From Chondrosia reniformis (taxonomy: Eukaryota > Porifera > Demospongiae > Chondrillida > Chondrillidae): a stretch of 64,000 bases of DNA. Numbering within the stretch: position 1 is the first letter of the stretch; each line of letters starts with the position of its first letter. The stretch spans positions 4,218,501-4,282,500 of the forward strand of contig OX359192.1 in the NCBI GenBank assembly GCA_947172415.1, read 5' to 3'. Under the pieces are notes generated by a model, which had not been told where the DNA came from, did no database searches, and saw only the letters and a program-made list of their open reading frames with translations. Shown here piece by piece: positions 1 through 14,100 of this stretch. A program made the position numbers and the translations under genes.

Positions 1-524
1 GCGTAGAAGCATACCTAAAGGCAAAAAATTACAGATGTTTATTCTGTCCTAAGGTGAGTATTGCATGCATAACTCCATTCAATGTCTATGTAAATGCTCA
101 ATATATCAAATATGTTTACTTCCTCACCTCTTTTGCTTGCAGTTCCATCCTGAATTAAACCCCATTGAGAGGTGTTGGGCAAAAGCAAAGCAGTATGCAA
201 GAGCTAACTGTAATTACACATTATCAGGATTGAGGGTTACTGTCCCAAATGCCCTCGATGCGGTTAATACAGACTTAATCAGGCAGTTCTTCAGGAAGGT
301 GCATGACTATCATAGAGCATACCTAGAAGGGATGAAATCTGGCTCAGAAGCAGATTCAAAGGTAACAACATCACAAATTACAGCATAAAATATGCATTCA
401 CATTAATTCATGTATATAGTGTCATAATGTACCCATTGATTAATTTAATATCTATTAATTCAAATCTACATTTATATAGGTCAAGGTCTACAAATCACAT
501 CGAAGACCTCCCCTTCCAAGCTAA
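1..524 (+). CDS. DDE transposase (IS630/Tc1-like), 3' exons only
   Basis: Three 3' coding exons can be read: before 1 to 53 (donor gtgag), 143-361 (acceptor ttgcag, donor gtaaca) and 480-524 (acceptor atatag, ending in TAA). The middle exon begins FHPELNPIERCW, the motif carrying the catalytic glutamate of IS630/Tc1-type DDE transposases. It aligns along its length with the last exon of the complete transposase at 44294-46414. The 5' part, including both catalytic aspartates, would lie left of the window. Exon phases are all zero and there is no stop inside, so this 3' end may be intact. An intron separates the last two exons here, whereas the homologue at 46 kb is continuous at that point. 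The last residues (VKVYKSHRR) match VKEYKSHRR of the homologue, which supports the splice model. Confidence 0.8.
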
Positions 525-612
525 TGCAGCTCATTCTCCCTCCAACACCAACTATATGGCAACAAATGTACCCCTCCGAACTTGGTACTTGTGTATGTGA
601 CTGTCTGGGAAG

Positions 613-705
613 TGCGGCCTGGTAGCCTTAAGTGGCGAGGGCTTAATGCGCCCAGGCAGTCGGGCTATATACCTGGGCGGACGGCCTGGTAGCCTTAAGT
701 GGCGA
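613..705. repeat. GC-rich hairpin with a duplicated 24-bp motif
   Basis: This is a GC-rich island in AT-rich surroundings. A 24-bp motif starting CGGCCTGGTAGCC occurs at 615-638 and again at 682-705. Between the copies, CGCCCAGG (649-656) and CCTGGGCG (672-679) form a perfect 8-bp stem. The island is repeated inverted in the right arm near 63.28-63.38 kb. It lies downstream of the transposase stop codon, so it may be a 3' UTR structure, but no function can be shown. Confidence 0.5.
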
Positions 706-1640
706 TGGTTTATACGTGTTCAGGTATAGCCCTGTGCCCCTTAGGTAATTTCATTCTGTTTAGCATTGTTGTATACAAAGCTTTGGGCACTATAAAAATA
801 AAAATGTTGCCATATTCATGCTCACTTATGCTTTGTAAGTGTATTTTACTTTTACCTTTTCCCTCCAAAAACTAAATCACCTTTTCTTATCTTCAATAAT
901 AATATTGATTCATGTTTTAGGCATGCTGCTGGCTCAGCCAGCTTAGGAAAATGTATAACAGATATAATAGGCAATAGGTGTTTTTTCCTAAAATGCTCTA
1001 GTGATTATACTTACATTTCAGGACTATTAGCTTACTTTAAGCCACACACAGTTTAAAACTATAGATTTTAAAACTTTACCGATGTCTACATAAAGGTTTA
1101 CAACTATACAATAAAAAATAATTAAAAATCTAAAAGCCGTTTTCTCAGTTAAGAAAACGCATATCGCGATGAACATCCTTAAAATTTTAGATATTTTAAA
1201 ACTATTAATGAAAATGAATTTAGTTTACCGAAACCACTATATTAACAAGAGAAATTTCTCCGAGATTAAAGGGTGCGATATTATGAAAAAACACAATATC
1301 TCACCGTTAAACTGTTGAATTGCATTTTTCATCCTTAAAAGTTTAGATAATATAGCTACCCATCTCTCCAGAACGTTGGGTTGAAATTCATCAACTCAGA
1401 AGCTTGAAATTTCCAAAAACGGAAAAACACTTCAATTTCTCTTCTTCTTCTAAAAATTGATTGCACAACCGTTAATGGCCATGGCAACAGGAAGTCGCAT
1501 TCAAATTGAGATATTCTAAGCTTACTCTACAAATTAAGGTACAAAAACTAGCCGAAAGTAACCCTTAAAGTGCCATTCATCACTGTCATCGCTTAGTAAT
1601 TGATTTTTACCTTTTGGGAACTTTATGGTGATTTGCACTA

Positions 1641-4600
1641 TATATGTATTATATATCTTATATGTAATATATATTGTATATATCTTATATGCATATTATA
1701 TATCTTATATATTGCATATATATGTAGAGTCAAAAGTGAGTGGTATATAAATAGGACTATATTGTGGAACCCACGTGACCGATGGTGTTACGGATAACAT
1801 CGTCTGGATACAAGGTACGAGGATGTGCTGGTTCAATACCAGGTGGGGTCCTGAAAGAGGAAAAAAACATGCATAATATATTTGTATTATATATCTTATA
1901 TGGAATATATACAGTATATATCTTATATGCATATTATATATATATATATATATATATATTGCATATATATGTATAGTCAAAAGTGTGTGGTATATAAATA
2001 GGACTTCATTTACAACATATATTGTGGAACCCACATGACCGATGATGTTACGGATAAGATGGTCGTCCGAGGATGCCCTTGTTCAATACCAGGTTGGGTC
2101 CTGAAAAAAGAAAAAAGCCAACAGCGTATATATGTATTATATATCTTATATGCATATTATATATCTTATATATTGCATATATATGTAGAGTCAAAAGTGA
2201 GTGGTATATAAATAGGACTTCATTTACAACTTATATTGTGGAACCCACATGACCAATGGTGTTACGGATAACATCGTCTGGATAGAAGGTACGAGGATGT
2301 ACTGGCTCAATACCAGGTTGGGTCCTGAAAAAAGAAAAAAGCATCAAAATATGTATTTATTATATATCTTATATGTAATATATATTGTATATATCTTATA
2401 TGCATATTATATCTTATATATTGCATATATATGTATAGTCAAAAGTGTGTGGTATATAAATAGGACTTCATTTACAACATTAATTGGGTGACGGACCTGA
2501 CCGATGGTGTTACCGAAGACATCGTCTGGACACAAGTTATGAGGATGTCGTGGTTCAATACGAGGTTGGGTCCTGAAAAAAGAAAAAAAGGATACATCTT
2601 ATATATGTATTATATATCTTATATGTAATATATATTGTATATATCTTATATGCATATTATATATCTTATATATTCCAAATATATGTAGAGTCAAAAGTGA
2701 GTGGTATATAAATAGGACTTCATTTACAACATATATTGTGGAACCCACATGACCGATGATGTTACGGATAACATGGTCGTCCGAGGATGCCCTGGTTCAA
2801 TACCAGGTTGGGTCCTGAAAAAAAAAAAAGCCAACAACGTATATTTGTATTATATATCTTATATGCATATTATATATCTTTTATATTGCATATATATGTA
2901 GAGTCAAAAGTGAGTGGTAATAAATAGGACTTCATTTACAACTTATATTGTGGAACCCACGTGACCAAGGGTGTTACGGATAACATCGTCAGGATAGAAG
3001 GTACGAAGATGTACTGGCTCAATACCAGGTTGGGTCCTGAAAAAAGAAAAAAGCATACAAAATATGTATTTATTATATATCTTATATGTAATATATATTG
3101 TATATATCTTATATGCATATTATATCTTATATATTGCGTATATATGTATAGTCAAAAGTGAGTGGTATATAAATAGGACTTCATTTACAACATTAATTGG
3201 GTGACGGACGTGACCGATGGTGTTACGGATGACATCGTCTGGACACAAGTTATGAGGATGTCGTGGTTCAATACGAGGTTGGGTCCTGAAAAAAGAAAAA
3301 AAGGATACATCTTATATATGTATTATATATCTTATATGTAATATATATTGTATATATCTTATATGCATATTATATATCTTATATATTCCAAATATATGTA
3401 GAGTCAAAAGTGAGTGGTATATAAATAGGACTTCATTTACAACATATATTGTGGAACCCACATGACCGATGATGTTACGGATAACATGGTCATCCGAGGA
3501 TGCCCTGGTTCAATACCAGGTTGGGTCCTGAAAAAAGAAAAAAGCCAACAACGTATATATCTATTATATATCTTATATGCATATTATATATCTTATATAT
3601 TGCATATATATGTAGAGTCAAAAGTGAGTGGTATATAAATAGGACTTCATTTACAACATATATTGTGGAACCCACATGACCGATGATGTTACGGATAAGA
3701 TGGTCGTCCGAGGATGCCCTTGTACAATACCAGGTTGGGTCCTGAAAAAAGAAAAAAGCCAACAGCGTATATATGTATTATATATCTTATATGCATATTA
3801 TATATCTTATATATTGCATATATATGTAGAGTCAAAAGTGAGTGGTATATAAATAGGACTTCATTTACAACTTATATTGTGGAACCCACATGACCAATGG
3901 TGTTACGGATAACATCGTCTGGATAGAAGGTACGAGGATGTACTGGCTCAATACCAGGTTGGGTCCTGAAAAAAGAAAAAAAGCATACAAAATATGTATT
4001 TATTATATATCTTATATGTAATATATATTGTATATATCTTATATGCATATTATATCTTATATATTGCATATATATGTAGAGTCAAAAGTGAGTGGTATAT
4101 AAATAGGACTTCATTTACAACATATATTGTGGAACCCACATGACCGATGATGTTACGGATAAGATGGTCGTCCGAGGATGCCCTTGTTCAATACCAGGTT
4201 GGGTCCTGAAAAAAGAAAAAAGCCAACAACCTATATATGTATTATATATCTTATATGCATATTATATATCTTATATATTGCATATATATGTAGAGTCAAA
4301 AGTGAGTGGTATATAAATAAGACTTCATTAACAACTTATATTGTGGAACCCACATGACCAATGGTGTTACGGATAACATCGTCTGGATAGAAGGTACGAG
4401 GATGTACTGGCTCAATACCAGGTTGGGTCCTGAAAAAAGAAAAAAAGCATACAAAATATGTATTTATTATATATCTTATATGTAATATATATTGTATATA
4501 TCTTATATGCATATTATATCTTATATATTGCATGTATATGTATAGTCAAAAGTGAGTGGTATATAAATAGGACTTCATTTACAACATTAATTGGGTGACG

Positions 4601-5687
4601 GACGTGACCGATGGTGTTACGGTTGCCATCGTCTGGACACAAGTTATGAGGATGTCGTGGTTCAATACGAGGTTGGGTCCTGAAAAAAGAAAAAAGGATA
4701 CATCTTATATATGTATTATATATCTTATATGTAATATATATTGTATATATCTTATATGCATATTATATATCTTATATATTCCAAATATATGTAGAGTCAA
4801 AAGTGAGTGGTATATAAATAGGACTTCATTTACAACATATATTGTGGAACCCACATGACCGATGATGTTACGGATAACATGGTCGTCCGAGGATGCCCTG
4901 GTTCAATACCAGGTTGGGTCCTGAAAAAAGAAAAAAGCCAACAACGTATATATGTATTATATATCTTATATGCATATTATATATCTTTTATATTGCATAT
5001 ATATGTAGAGTCAAAAGTGAGTGGTATATAAATAGGTCTTCATTTACAACTTATATTGTGGAACCCACGTGACCAATGGTGTTACGGATAACATCGTCTG
5101 GATAGAAGGTACGAGGATGTACTGGCTCAATACCAGGTTGGGTCCTGAAAAAAGAAAAAAAGCATACAAAATATATATTTATTATATATCTTATATGTAA
5201 TATATATTGTATATATCTTATATGCATACTATATATCTTATATATTGCATATATATGTAGAGTCAAAAGTGAGTGGTACATAAATAGGACTTCATTTACA
5301 ACATATATTGTGGAACCCACGTGACCGATGGTGTTACGAATAACAACGTCTGCATACAAGGTACGAGGTTGTCCTGTTTCAAAACCATTTTGGGTCCTAA
5401 AAAAGCATAGATAATATATATATATTATATATCTTCTATGTAATATATATTGTATATATCTTATATCCTTATTATATATATATATATATATTGCATATAT
5501 ATGTAGCGTCAAAAGTGAGTGGTATATAAATAGGACTTTATTTACAAGATACATTGTGGAACCCACGTGACCGATGGTGTTACGGATAACAACGTCGTAC
5601 GAAGATGCCCTGGTTTAAAACCAGGTGGGGTACTGAAAAAAGAAAAAAGAAAAAAGGATACATCATATATATGTATTGTATCGCATC
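1641..5687 (+). repeat. SINE-like satellite array, block A
   Basis: About 17 tandem monomers of roughly 210-260 bp. Each contains, in order, a tRNA-like head (TGACCGATGG then GGTTCAATACC), TGAAAAAAG-type A-rich sequence, a TA-rich tail built on TATATCTTATATGCATATTA, and a conserved block with GAGTCAAAAGTGAGTGG and TATAAATAGGAC. Open frames here are all repeats of the same low-complexity I/Y/C peptides and are not genes. The last monomers (from 4069) belong to the first copy of the 5472-bp duplication. Confidence 0.9.
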
Positions 5688-8600
5688 ATGGATATACTAG
5701 AAGTAGGGATCGATGCACCCAAACATAGAAGTGATGTGTATAGTTAAGTTTCAGTATGCCACTTCTGCAATGTTAGCCTTACCATATGATCACTTTCTTG
5801 TTTCGTTACTTTTTCTAGATGTGCCAATCACTGTTATAGTGCCATCACTACTTTTAACTTCATTTTTGAATGTTTTTATTTAACTTGTATTGTTCCTTTT
5901 TTCTTGTTAATATTTGTTTTGAAAGTTTTCTTGGTGAAAACTCGAAATAAAGTAGCAGAATAGACGATATAATAGAGAGCTCTAAATTAAAAAATGGCGT
6001 CCGAAAAGATCCCAAATTTGATAAGATGTTTTCTACCGTTCTTTAGCATTCAGTTTAGGATATTAAAGGGTCCATAATCGTTAAGAATACACCTGTATAT
6101 AGGCCCTGCAAAGCGACTAAGAAATTCTATCTCGGGTAACGGCAGTCCCACAGATATTACTCATTCGGTTACTTATTTTATATAGAGAGAATTTGAAACT
6201 TAATTAAAAAATGTGGCACTTTCAAAAGTAACACGCTTTGGTTGGAGCGCGTTGAAATCTATAGTAGCCTATTACCCAGTTCGGAAACATTCATGACGAT
6301 TTAGTATTTGTATGTACCTGCGTAAGTTCGCATGTTAGCGCTAGCTCATTTGAAAAAAGAAGAAGGAGAAGAAAAAATGAGGAATTGCAGAATTTGGCAT
6401 ATTTCGGTTTAACCACTTTGCGAAGGTTGTAGAGCATCGTAACATGTTTTGGCATTTAGAAAAGCATGCAAAAACGAGTGCAAACACACGAATTCAACCG
6501 AAAATCTGAACGTTTTTGATTTTGATGTGTTAATTGATTATACATTGAATAAGGCCGCCATGTTTTTTGGTCATCACTACTTATAGAATACTACTGAACT
6601 CTATGATAGGACTTCATTTACAAGATACATTGTGGTACCCACGTGACCGATGGTGTTACGTATAACATCGTAGTACGAGGATGCCCTGGTTCAATACCAG
6701 GTGGGGTCCTGAAAAAAGAAAAAAGAAAAAAGCATACATCTTATATATGTATAATATATCTTATATGTAATATACATATATTGTATATATCTTATATGCA
6801 TAATATATATATATATATATCTATCGCATATATATGTAGAGTCAAAAGTGAGCGGTATATAAATAGGACTTCATTTACAACATATAATCGGTGACCCACG
6901 TGACCGATGGTGTTACGGATGACAAGGTATGAGGATGCCCTGGTTCAATACCTGAAAAAAGGAAAAAAGCATACATAATAATTAAGTATTATATATCTTA
7001 TATATAATATATATTGTATATATCTTATATGCATATTATATATATATATATATTGCATATATATGTAGAGTCAAAAGTGAGTGGTATATAAATAGGACTT
7101 TATTTACAACATATATTGTGGAACCCACTTGACCGATGGTGTTACGGATAACATGGTCTGGATACAAGGTACGGGGATGTCCTGGTTCAATACAAGGTTG
7201 GGTCCTGAAAAAAGAAAACAACGCATGCATAATATATATGTATCATATATCTTATATGTAATATATATTGTATATATCTTATATGCATATTATATATATA
7301 TATATATTGCATATATATGTAGAGTCAAAAGTGGGTGGTATATAAATAGGACTTCATTTATAAGATATATTGTGGAACCCACATGACCAATGATGTTACG
7401 GATAACATCGTCGTACGAGGATGCCCTGGTTCAATACCAGGTTGGGTCTTGAAAAAAGAAAAAAGGAAAAAAGCACACATCTCTATATATGTATTATATA
7501 TCTTATATGTAATATATATGTAATATATTTTATATGCATATTATATATCTCATATATTGCATATATATGTAGAGTCAAAAGTGAGTGGTATATAAATAGG
7601 ACTTCATTTACAACATATATTGGGGGACCCAGGTAACCGATGTTGTTACGGATGACATCGTCTGGATACAAGGTACGAGGATGCCCTGGTTCAATACCAG
7701 GTTGGGTCTTGAAAAAAGAAAAAAGAAAAAAAGCACACATCTTATATATGTATTATATATTTTATATTTAATATATATTGTATATATTTTATATGCATAT
7801 TATATATCTTATATATTGCATATATATGTAGAGTCAAAAGTGAGTGGTATATAAATAGGACTTCATTTACAACATATATTGGGGGACCCAGGTGACCGAT
7901 GTTCTTATGGATGACATCCTCTGGATACAAGGTACGAGGATGCCCTGGTTCAATACAAGGTTGGTTCCTTAAAAAAGAAAAAAAGAAAAAAGGATATATC
8001 TTATACATTTATTATATATCTTATATGTAAAATATATTGTATATATCTTATATGCATATTATATATCTTATATATTGCCTATATATGTAGAGTCAAAAGT
8101 GTGTGGTATATAAATAGGACTTCATTTACGGGATACATTGTGGAACCCACATGACCGATGATGTTACGGATAACATGGTCGTACGAGGATGCCCTGGTTC
8201 AAAAGCAGGTGGGATCCTGAAAAAAGGAAAAAGTATGCATGTTGATTATGTATTATATATCTTATCTGTAATATATATTGTAGATATCTTATATGCATAT
8301 TATATATCTTATATATTGCACATATATGTAGAGTAAAATGTGAGTGGTATATAAATAGGACTTAATTTACAAGATACATTGTGGAACCCACATGACCGAT
8401 GATGTTACGAATAACATGGTCGTACGAGGATTCCCTGGTTCAATACCAAGTTGGGTCCTGAAAAAAGAAATAAAGAAAACTACCTATATATGTATTATAT
8501 ATCTTATCTGTAATATATATTGTAGATATCTTATATGCATATTATATATCTTATATATTGCACATATATGTAGAGTAAAATGTGAGTGGTATATAAAGAG

Positions 8601-9540
8601 GACTTCATTTTCAACATATATATATTGTGGAACCCACGTGACCGATGGTGTTACGGATGACATCATATGGATAGAAGGTACGAGGATGCCCTGGTTCAAT
8701 ACCAGGTTGGGTCCTGAAAAAAGAAAAAAGCATACATTTTATATATGTATTATATATCTTATATGTAATATATATTTAATATATCTTATATGCATATTAT
8801 ATCTTATATATTGCATATATATGTAGAGTAAAATGTGAGTGGTATATAAATAGGACTTCATTTACAAGAGACATTTTGGAACTCACGTGACCGATGATGT
8901 TACGGATAACATGGTCGTACGAGGATTCCCTGGTTCAAAATCAAGTTGGGTCCTGAAAAAGAAATAAAGAAAACAACCTATATATGTATTATATATCTTA
9001 TATGTAATATATGTTGTATATATCTTATATGCATATTATACATATAAATGTTTATTGCATATATATGTAGAGTCAAAAGTGAGTGGTATATAAATAGGAC
9101 TTTATTAACAACATATAATCGGTGACCCACGTGACCGATGGTGTTACGGATGACAAGGTATGAGGATGCCCTGGTTCAATACCTGAAAAAAGGAAAAAAG
9201 CATACATAATAATTAAGTATTATATATCTTATATATAATATATATTGTATATATCTTATATGCATATTATATATATATATATTGCATATATATGTAGAGT
9301 CAAAAGTGAGTGGTATATAAATAGGACTTTATTTACAACATATATTGTGGAACCCACTTGACCGATGGTGTTACGGATAACATGGTCTGGATACAAGGTA
9401 CGAGGATGTCCTGGTTCAATACAAGGTTGGGTCCTGAAAAAAGAAAACAACGCATGCATAATATATATGTATCATATATCTTATATGTAATATATATTGT
9501 ATATATCTTATATGCATATTATATATATATATATATTGCA
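4069..9540 (+). repeat. 5472-bp higher-order duplication, copy 1
   Basis: Every landmark and reading frame in this block recurs exactly 5472 bases downstream, including monomer boundaries, the unique insert at 5688 and short frames of up to 171 codons. No offset change is seen across the block, so there appear to be no indels between the copies. Left of about 4069 the two contexts diverge inside a TA tail. The block contains roughly 18 monomers plus the 0.92-kb non-array insert. Confidence 0.9.
5688..6606 (+). mobile_element. Non-array insert, foldback-family copy 1
   Basis: A 0.92-kb unique insert interrupts the array in a TA tail and returns to array at TAGGACTTCATTTAC. It has no convincing gene. 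The first 250 bases (for example CACCCAAACATAGAAGTG and ACTTTCTTGTTTCG) match, in diverged form, the foldback element at 48703-49674 read on the opposite strand. Further inner segments near TTCGCATGTTAGCGCTAG also match. It is probably a non-autonomous DNA element that has lost one arm of the foldback. Confidence 0.55.
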
Positions 9541-11159
9541 TATATATGTAGAGTCAAAAGTGAGTGGTATATAAATAGGACTTCATTTACAACATATATT
9601 GTGGAACCCACATGACCGATGATGTTACGGATAAGATGGTCGTCCGAGGATGCCCTTGTTCAATACCAGGTTGGGTCCTGAAAAAAGAAAAAAGCCAACA
9701 ACCTATATATGTATTATATATCTTATATGCATATTATATATCTTATATATTGCATATATATGTAGAGTCAAAAGTGAGTGGTATATAAATAAGACTTCAT
9801 TAACAACTTATATTGTGGAACCCACATGACCAATGGTGTTACGGATAACATCGTCTGGATAGAAGGTACGAGGATGTACTGGCTCAATACCAGGTTGGGT
9901 CCTGAAAAAAGAAAAAAAGCATACAAAATATGTATTTATTATATATCTTATATGTAATATATATTGTATATATCTTATATGCATATTATATCTTATATAT
10001 TGCATGTATATGTATAGTCAAAAGTGAGTGGTATATAAATAGGACTTCATTTACAACATTAATTGGGTGACGGACGTGACCGATGGTGTTACGGTTGCCA
10101 TCGTCTGGACACAAGTTATGAGGATGTCGTGGTTCAATACGAGGTTGGGTCCTGAAAAAAGAAAAAAGGATACATCTTATATATGTATTATATATCTTAT
10201 ATGTAATATATATTGTATATATCTTATATGCATATTATATATCTTATATATTCCAAATATATGTAGAGTCAAAAGTGAGTGGTATATAAATAGGACTTCA
10301 TTTACAACATATATTGTGGAACCCACATGACCGATGATGTTACGGATAACATGGTCGTCCGAGGATGCCCTGGTTCAATACCAGGTTGGGTCCTGAAAAA
10401 AGAAAAAAGCCAACAACGTATATATGTATTATATATCTTATATGCATATTATATATCTTTTATATTGCATATATATGTAGAGTCAAAAGTGAGTGGTATA
10501 TAAATAGGTCTTCATTTACAACTTATATTGTGGAACCCACGTGACCAATGGTGTTACGGATAACATCGTCTGGATAGAAGGTACGAGGATGTACTGGCTC
10601 AATACCAGGTTGGGTCCTGAAAAAAGAAAAAAAGCATACAAAATATATATTTATTATATATCTTATATGTAATATATATTGTATATATCTTATATGCATA
10701 CTATATATCTTATATATTGCATATATATGTAGAGTCAAAAGTGAGTGGTACATAAATAGGACTTCATTTACAACATATATTGTGGAACCCACGTGACCGA
10801 TGGTGTTACGAATAACAACGTCTGCATACAAGGTACGAGGTTGTCCTGTTTCAAAACCATTTTGGGTCCTAAAAAAGCATAGATAATATATATATATTAT
10901 ATATCTTCTATGTAATATATATTGTATATATCTTATATCCTTATTATATATATATATATATATTGCATATATATGTAGCGTCAAAAGTGAGTGGTATATA
11001 AATAGGACTTTATTTACAAGATACATTGTGGAACCCACGTGACCGATGGTGTTACGGATAACAACGTCGTACGAAGATGCCCTGGTTTAAAACCAGGTGG
11101 GGTACTGAAAAAAGAAAAAAGAAAAAAGGATACATCATATATATGTATTGTATCGCATC
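6607..11159 (+). repeat. SINE-like satellite array, block B
   Basis: About 18 monomers in the same sense as block A, with a period near 260 bp (box B at 7428, 7688 and 7947). The block contains monomer variants in which the conserved segment reads AAAATGTGAGTGG rather than CAAAAGTGAGTGG. Two head lengths are mixed: a short form and one with about 10 extra bases (CTGGATACAAGG). No interrupting gene is present. Confidence 0.9.
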
Positions 11160-14100
11160 ATGGATATACTAGAAGTAGGGATCGATGCACCCAAACATAG
11201 AAGTGATGTGTATAGTTAAGTTTCAGTATGCCACTTCTGCAATGTTAGCCTTACCATATGATCACTTTCTTGTTTCGTTACTTTTTCTAGATGTGCCAAT
11301 CACTGTTATAGTGCCATCACTACTTTTAACTTCATTTTTGAATGTTTTTATTTAACTTGTATTGTTCCTTTTTTCTTGTTAATATTTGTTTTGAAAGTTT
11401 TCTTGGTGAAAACTCGAAATAAAGTAGCAGAATAGACGATATAATAGAGAGCTCTAAATTAAAAAATGGCGTCCGAAAAGATCCCAAATTTGATAAGATG
11501 TTTTCTACCGTTCTTTAGCATTCAGTTTAGGATATTAAAGGGTCCATAATCGTTAAGAATACACCTGTATATAGGCCCTGCAAAGCGACTAAGAAATTCT
11601 ATCTCGGGTAACGGCAGTCCCACAGATATTACTCATTCGGTTACTTATTTTATATAGAGAGAATTTGAAACTTAATTAAAAAATGTGGCACTTTCAAAAG
11701 TAACACGCTTTGGTTGGAGCGCGTTGAAATCTATAGTAGCCTATTACCCAGTTCGGAAACATTCATGACGATTTAGTATTTGTATGTACCTGCGTAAGTT
11801 CGCATGTTAGCGCTAGCTCATTTGAAAAAAGAAGAAGGAGAAGAAAAAATGAGGAATTGCAGAATTTGGCATATTTCGGTTTAACCACTTTGCGAAGGTT
11901 GTAGAGCATCGTAACATGTTTTGGCATTTAGAAAAGCATGCAAAAACGAGTGCAAACACACGAATTCAACCGAAAATCTGAACGTTTTTGATTTTGATGT
12001 GTTAATTGATTATACATTGAATAAGGCCGCCATGTTTTTTGGTCATCACTACTTATAGAATACTACTGAACTCTATGATAGGACTTCATTTACAAGATAC
12101 ATTGTGGTACCCACGTGACCGATGGTGTTACGTATAACATCGTAGTACGAGGATGCCCTGGTTCAATACCAGGTGGGGTCCTGAAAAAAGAAAAAAGAAA
12201 AAAGCATACATCTTATATATGTATAATATATCTTATATGTAATATACATATATTGTATATATCTTATATGCATAATATATATATATATATATCTATCGCA
12301 TATATATGTAGAGTCAAAAGTGAGCGGTATATAAATAGGACTTCATTTACAACATATAATCGGTGACCCACGTGACCGATGGTGTTACGGATGACAAGGT
12401 ATGAGGATGCCCTGGTTCAATACCTGAAAAAAGGAAAAAAGCATACATAATAATTAAGTATTATATATCTTATATATAATATATATTGTATATATCTTAT
12501 ATGCATATTATATATATATATATATTGCATATATATGTAGAGTCAAAAGTGAGTGGTATATAAATAGGACTTTATTTACAACATATATTGTGGAACCCAC
12601 TTGACCGATGGTGTTACGGATAACATGGTCTGGATACAAGGTACGGGGATGTCCTGGTTCAATACAAGGTTGGGTCCTGAAAAAAGAAAACAACGCATGC
12701 ATAATATATATGTATCATATATCTTATATGTAATATATATTGTATATATCTTATATGCATATTATATATATATATATATTGCATATATATGTAGAGTCAA
12801 AAGTGGGTGGTATATAAATAGGACTTCATTTATAAGATATATTGTGGAACCCACATGACCAATGATGTTACGGATAACATCGTCGTACGAGGATGCCCTG
12901 GTTCAATACCAGGTTGGGTCTTGAAAAAAGAAAAAAGGAAAAAAGCACACATCTCTATATATGTATTATATATCTTATATGTAATATATATGTAATATAT
13001 TTTATATGCATATTATATATCTCATATATTGCATATATATGTAGAGTCAAAAGTGAGTGGTATATAAATAGGACTTCATTTACAACATATATTGGGGGAC
13101 CCAGGTAACCGATGTTGTTACGGATGACATCGTCTGGATACAAGGTACGAGGATGCCCTGGTTCAATACCAGGTTGGGTCTTGAAAAAAGAAAAAAGAAA
13201 AAAAGCACACATCTTATATATGTATTATATATTTTATATTTAATATATATTGTATATATTTTATATGCATATTATATATCTTATATATTGCATATATATG
13301 TAGAGTCAAAAGTGAGTGGTATATAAATAGGACTTCATTTACAACATATATTGGGGGACCCAGGTGACCGATGTTCTTATGGATGACATCCTCTGGATAC
13401 AAGGTACGAGGATGCCCTGGTTCAATACAAGGTTGGTTCCTTAAAAAAGAAAAAAAGAAAAAAGGATATATCTTATACATTTATTATATATCTTATATGT
13501 AAAATATATTGTATATATCTTATATGCATATTATATATCTTATATATTGCCTATATATGTAGAGTCAAAAGTGTGTGGTATATAAATAGGACTTCATTTA
13601 CGGGATACATTGTGGAACCCACATGACCGATGATGTTACGGATAACATGGTCGTACGAGGATGCCCTGGTTCAAAAGCAGGTGGGATCCTGAAAAAAGGA
13701 AAAAGTATGCATGTTGATTATGTATTATATATCTTATCTGTAATATATATTGTAGATATCTTATATGCATATTATATATCTTATATATTGCACATATATG
13801 TAGAGTAAAATGTGAGTGGTATATAAATAGGACTTAATTTACAAGATACATTGTGGAACCCACATGACCGATGATGTTACGAATAACATGGTCGTACGAG
13901 GATTCCCTGGTTCAATACCAAGTTGGGTCCTGAAAAAAGAAATAAAGAAAACTACCTATATATGTATTATATATCTTATCTGTAATATATATTGTAGATA
14001 TCTTATATGCATATTATATATCTTATATATTGCACATATATGTAGAGTAAAATGTGAGTGGTATATAAAGAGGACTTCATTTTCAACATATATATATTGT

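Larger units (their letters stand above)
1..1640 (+). mobile_element. 3' half of an IS630/Tc1-like transposon
   Basis: The transposase 3' exons (1-524) are followed by about 1.1 kb of AT-rich noncoding DNA that ends at 1621-1640 in CTTTATGGTGATTTGCACTA. The reverse complement, TAGTGCAAATCACCATAAAG, closely matches the terminus of TE3 at 43862 (TAGTGCATTTCACCATAAAT). Array sequence starts immediately after. I therefore place the inner end of this transposon at about 1640. Its other end is outside the window. Confidence 0.7.
1..2024. repeat. Left arm of a 2-kb inverted repeat spanning the window
   Basis: This segment matches the reverse complement of 61970-63989 almost throughout. The match covers transposase exons, 1.1 kb of noncoding sequence, the transposon terminus and the first one to two array monomers, and then fades at about 2024 within the array. 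Base 1 aligns with 63989 and the right copy continues beyond that point, so the arms probably extend outside the window. The arms differ by scattered substitutions and small indels, including one Ser/Ala change in the shared exon. Confidence 0.9.
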
